In this document: positions 61,578 through 64,000 of the stretch, piece after piece | Layout of the letters: each line of letters opens with the position of its first letter | How positions within the stretch are numbered: position 1 is the first letter of the stretch | Source of the DNA: Ichthyophis bannanicus | Lineage: Eukaryota; Chordata; Amphibia; Gymnophiona; Ichthyophiidae | Length of the DNA: 64,000 nucleotides | Assembly: GCA_033557465.1 (NCBI GenBank) | Contig: CM066034.1 | Coordinates: 413,642,159 to 413,706,158 of the forward strand | Reading direction: 5' to 3' | Notes under the pieces: model-generated | Database searches by the model: none | What the model was told of the DNA's origin: nothing | The model's input: only the letters and a program-made list of their open reading frames with translations | Translations under genes and position numbers: made by a program

Positions 61578-61767
61578 CTCTCCCCTCGTTGGTCCGCTTC
61601 CCCTTTTTTCTCCTTTCTTTCTCCCCCCCCCCCCCCCCGTCCTCCTGCCCTCTTGCCCCCCCTGGGCTTTTCCTCCTCTCTACCTTTAATCTGTCTCTCT
61701 CTGTCCTATCGACTTTTGGCGTTCCCTTTCTGACCTTGTTTCTAGCAGCCTTATTTTTGTATTGTAC

Positions 61768-61795
61768 ACCGCCCTGATGCTTTAGCCTGGGCGGT
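61768..61795 (+). other. 3'-terminal LINE hairpin
   Basis: ACCGCCC pairs with GGGCGGT around a 14-nt loop, followed by CTATCAAATCGTGTAAATAAAG. Confidence 0.7.
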
Positions 61796-62077
61796 CTATC
61801 AAATCGTGTAAATAAAGATAAAGATAAAGGGGACCTTCGCAGGTCGCTCCTTCTCCGATCCCTCGGACAAGCATCTAGGATTGCGGGACCTGACTCAGGA
61901 CTTACCCTGCCCATCTGAACCATCCAGGGATATCGCCTTCAAGGCCTTCTTCTTCTTCTTGAGTTCCCTCGAAGGAGACCCACTTTCCAAGGAACCACGG
62001 CATCAGTCGGGATCAGTAAGGCTACCCCGGGATACCGCAGTTTTGGAGGAGGCCTTGGCCTTTGGAGGTACTAGGGG

Positions 62078-62326
62078 CTACGGAAAAAATGTATCATGCT
62101 GCAGCTGGTGGCTCTTGAGGGCCATGGTGGACATCTTCTTACAGACGCAGCATGCCGTGGGGTCGTGGTATAGTCCCAGGCAACGAAGGCAGCAGTCGTG
62201 TGTGTCGGTGAGGGACATTATTTTCGCACAACGATCACATTTTTTAAAACCACTGGTAGCCATGGAAGAAAAAAATATCCCAGCGAGCTCGAAAACCTGT
62301 GGTGCTGCTAGTTGGAAAAAAGGCAA
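62078..62326 (-). pseudogene. D3 gag N-terminal Cys/His region
   Basis: MATSGFKKCDRCAKIMSLTD then THDCCLRCLGLYHDPTACCV. This is the same spacing of Cys and His as in D1 and D2 gag, so this is the conserved start of the DIRS gag protein in this group. The frame ends at 62078 after DTFFP. Confidence 0.7.
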
Positions 62327-62494
62327 GAAGGTGCCAAAAAGATAGATTAACTACAAACCTGAGACTCGATGACGGGACAGCAGGCTTGGGTGGCAGGAAG
62401 AGAACCGGTGCACTACCGGAGGAGAATATGAAACTCAGGTAAAAAAAAATCAACTTTTTCCGGGGGAAAGCAGACAGACGTTTGAAGGGCTCCG

Positions 62495-62668
62495 TGGAAA
62501 AAAGGAGACTGAGCAAGATGGCACCCTAGGATGGGAAGGGGACCATGCATGCGTGGTGGCATCTCCCAAAGGCTTTCATTGAAAGCTGGGGGGATGCTTC
62601 TGCGAGGGCTCCATCGGTGCCAACGTCAACCATAGGTGAGGACTGACTTCCTGCTTGTTCCCGGAGAA
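62495..62668. repeat. D3 right terminal repeat
   Basis: GACTGAGCAAGATGGCACCC through GACTGACTTCCTGCTTGTTC matches the D1 right end. The left partner is missing. Confidence 0.8.
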
Positions 62669-62935
62669 ATGTGTATTTATTTGATCCAGCTTTATTCTCT
62701 GGTGAAGTCCTCCCTCCATAATTGTAGGCCATTAGAGGGAAGTGCATTTTGTCTATTTTCCTTTTCTTTGTAATATCTTAGATTATTTACTTTGTATTTT
62801 TTCTGTTTCTATTATTTCAAGTAACTTTGTTTGATATGAATATTTGAAATAAATTAAAAAAAATACAATTTAAAACCTTGTCTAGGTGAAAGACCAGAAA
62901 TATGGATTGATGAACGCTGACATTTTTCCTTTCAT
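62669..62935 (+). mobile_element. Probable LINE 3' end with A-rich tail
   Basis: AT-rich sequence ending GAAATAAATTAAAAAAAATAC at about 62846-62868, with ORF-free sequence before it. It looks like an L1-type 3' UTR. The family is not proven. Confidence 0.4.
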
Positions 62936-63400
62936 GCAAGCTTAGAGTTCTCTGCGCACTGTGTGAGAGGAAGACTTGTCGAAAGTGCGTAGTATGCAAT
63001 TAGAAAAAGTATGATGGTGGAAAGTATGGTCCTGATCTCTATGTCTCCCCTGAGATGGGCTCTGGTGGGATTGGAAATGTTGACTGATTGTGACCACTTG
63101 GCCCAGCGTTGGAATAGGGAGCTTGGTATGCAGGTCTTGGGCAGGGAACTGGTGGATTCTATGACCCGTATACCACACCTGGTTCCCAACGCTGCATTGA
63201 GGGATCTTCAATAAAAAGTGAAACGCCACTTATATTTCTCCCCTCTTTAAGCCTTTAGGGCTGGATGTGCGCAAACAGTAGACTGCCTGTGGTGTGGAGC
63301 TTGTGAGCAATGCTTGGTCAGATATTTTGGAATTGTCTGAAGGTAGCTACATTCTGAAGCCACATTTGGACATTTATGCAGAGGTTCTACATACGCAAGT
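62936..63400 (+). pseudogene. L1-like ORF2 C-terminal fragment
   Basis: The frame at 63011-63214 shows CDHLAQRWNRELGMQVLG and NAALRDLQ, then after a stop KVKRHLYFSPL and DCLWCGACEQC. The order (W-x-x-ELG, alrdlqyK, C-x2-C) matches the L1 ORF2 C-terminus seen at 4926-5983. Stops interrupt it. Confidence 0.5.
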
Positions 63401-63491
63401 GGAGATGCATTGAGATACCCTAGCAGATATAGACTCTTAGAACGACAGTGTGGTCCGGCTAGCCTGGCTAATTGCTAAAAAGAGTATTTTG

Positions 63492-63580
63492 CTCCAGGCC
63501 CAGCAGCTGTTCTCTCCCAGGCCGAAGCCTCACAATTTGCGAGACTTTAGCCCAGGAGAGAACAGCCACTGGGCCTGGAG
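63492..63580. repeat. Palindrome with 30-nt arms
   Basis: CTCCAGGCCCAGCAGCTGTT starts the left arm (63492-63521). The right arm (63551-63580) is complementary at 26 of 30 positions, with a 29-nt loop. The plus and minus frames across it are translations of the palindrome. Confidence 0.8.
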
Positions 63581-64000
63581 TAGAGGTAGTGTGGCAAGCT
63601 ATCCACGGATCTGTTTAGTTCGCCATGCTGGCTCCACCGTGTGGGCACAGTGGAGGTGCACTCTTTCTTGTCCAACAGCTGGGATGGGCCGCACCCACCG
63701 CCCCACCCTTGATACACCATTGGGAATGAGGCTACAACCAAGGGTCATAGCTGCCATTTTGAACACCAGCAGCTCCAGAATGGAGGGGCTGCTCTCACCG
63801 TGGACCACTTGACTACCAGGGATCTCTAAGAGAGAGTGCCTGGGAGGATCAAAGTAGCTGGTGTTGGGTCAGGGGGTTTACCTGATAAGGCTTCTGCTCT
63901 GAGTGTGGGGTTACCAATTAAGGGGAATCAGATCAGAGGGTACTAATAGGGGGGACTCCTGCTCAGGGGAGAAGCACCTCAGGAAGGATTGAATGGGAGT
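63581..64000. other. Unclassified sequence to the window edge
   Basis: No domain seen. GCTGCCATTTTGAACACCAG at 63750 and G-rich stretches near 63880-63980 recall LTR or DNA-element ends, but no paired terminus lies within the window. The 120-codon plus frame 63450-63812 overlaps the palindrome and is not credited. Confidence 0.3.

Larger units (their letters stand above)
59636..61828 (+). mobile_element. L2-like LINE copy 3, 5'-truncated, in DIRS D3
   Basis: It begins within the RT N-terminal region (TCPLDPLPSSWLLNSDLALV), is split by a hAT MITE, continues with an open RT frame, a C-rich 3' UTR (17-base C run at 61623-61639), a 3' hairpin and the tail ATAAAGATAAAGATAAAG. The target duplication was not resolved. 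Confidence 0.85.
59046..62668 (-). mobile_element. DIRS-type retrotransposon D3, gag end only
   Basis: Two gag-region parts (about 59046-59635 and 61829-62494) and a right terminal repeat (62495-62668) are in D1-like sequence. RT, RNase H and YR are missing on the left. The middle is occupied by an L2-like LINE. Confidence 0.75.

Noticed and set aside
61489..61923. 144-codon Arg/Gly/Glu-rich minus frame
   Set aside because: Translation of C-rich LINE 3' UTR and DIRS gag on the opposite strand; crosses an insertion joint.
1..64000. A host protein-coding gene or a defence/biosynthetic gene system
   Set aside because: Every frame with recognisable motifs belongs to a transposable element, except the orphan fragment at 21875-22165, whose status is open.

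Overview
The window is a stack of transposable elements. I find no host gene, tRNA or rRNA gene, or CRISPR array. The mix points to a large-genome amphibian, most probably a caecilian. It contains DIRS-type tyrosine-recombinase retrotransposons, two or three CR1 families with an SGNH-esterase ORF1, L2-like LINEs, Tx1/L1-like LINEs, a tRNA-derived SINE, an LTR, a hAT MITE and Harbinger-like MITEs. The organism call is inference from this mix and from recognising the CR1 and DIRS wording. It is not proven by a host gene.

Layout. 0-6.9 kb: an L1 ORF2 tail, an AT-rich element with long inverted arms (possibly Penelope-like), three back-to-back palindromes, a G-rich minisatellite with a purine tract, and a MITE split by a 5'-truncated L1 (17-bp target duplication). 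6.9-12.7 kb: DIRS copy D1 on the minus strand. 12.7-17.5 kb: a CR1 interrupted by a 785-bp solo LTR, then an L2-like LINE. 18.5-21.3 kb: CR1-A copy 1 with a 564-codon open RT frame. 21.9-22.2 kb: an orphan conserved protein fragment. 22.4-26.5 kb: DIRS copy D4 with a 401-bp tandem duplication. 26.5-36 kb: overlapping CR1-A and CR1-B copies, with a stray DIRS terminal repeat. 36-48 kb: one plus-strand L1 ORF2 split by DIRS copy D2, an L2-like tail fragment, a full L2-like LINE and a SINE. 48-56.2 kb: one long CR1-A split by a 3.85-kb insertion (11-bp target duplication) that is itself nested, and by a CR1-B fragment (6-bp duplication). 56.2-64 kb: L1 ORF1, a Harbinger-like terminus carrying a SINE and a CR1 stub, DIRS copy D3 (gag end only) split by an L2-like LINE that is split by a hAT MITE, then L1 remnants and a hairpin.

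How the parts work together. No copy looks able to move by itself. Every one is truncated, has in-frame stops, or has lost a catalytic residue. Because empty sites can be read at many junctions, the window gives a relative-age record of the families. The most general signal is a 3'-terminal hairpin followed by a TATA/AAATA tail. It is kept by compensatory changes in three L2-like LINEs, an isolated L2 tail and two SINE copies, which suggests the SINE borrows the LINE machinery.
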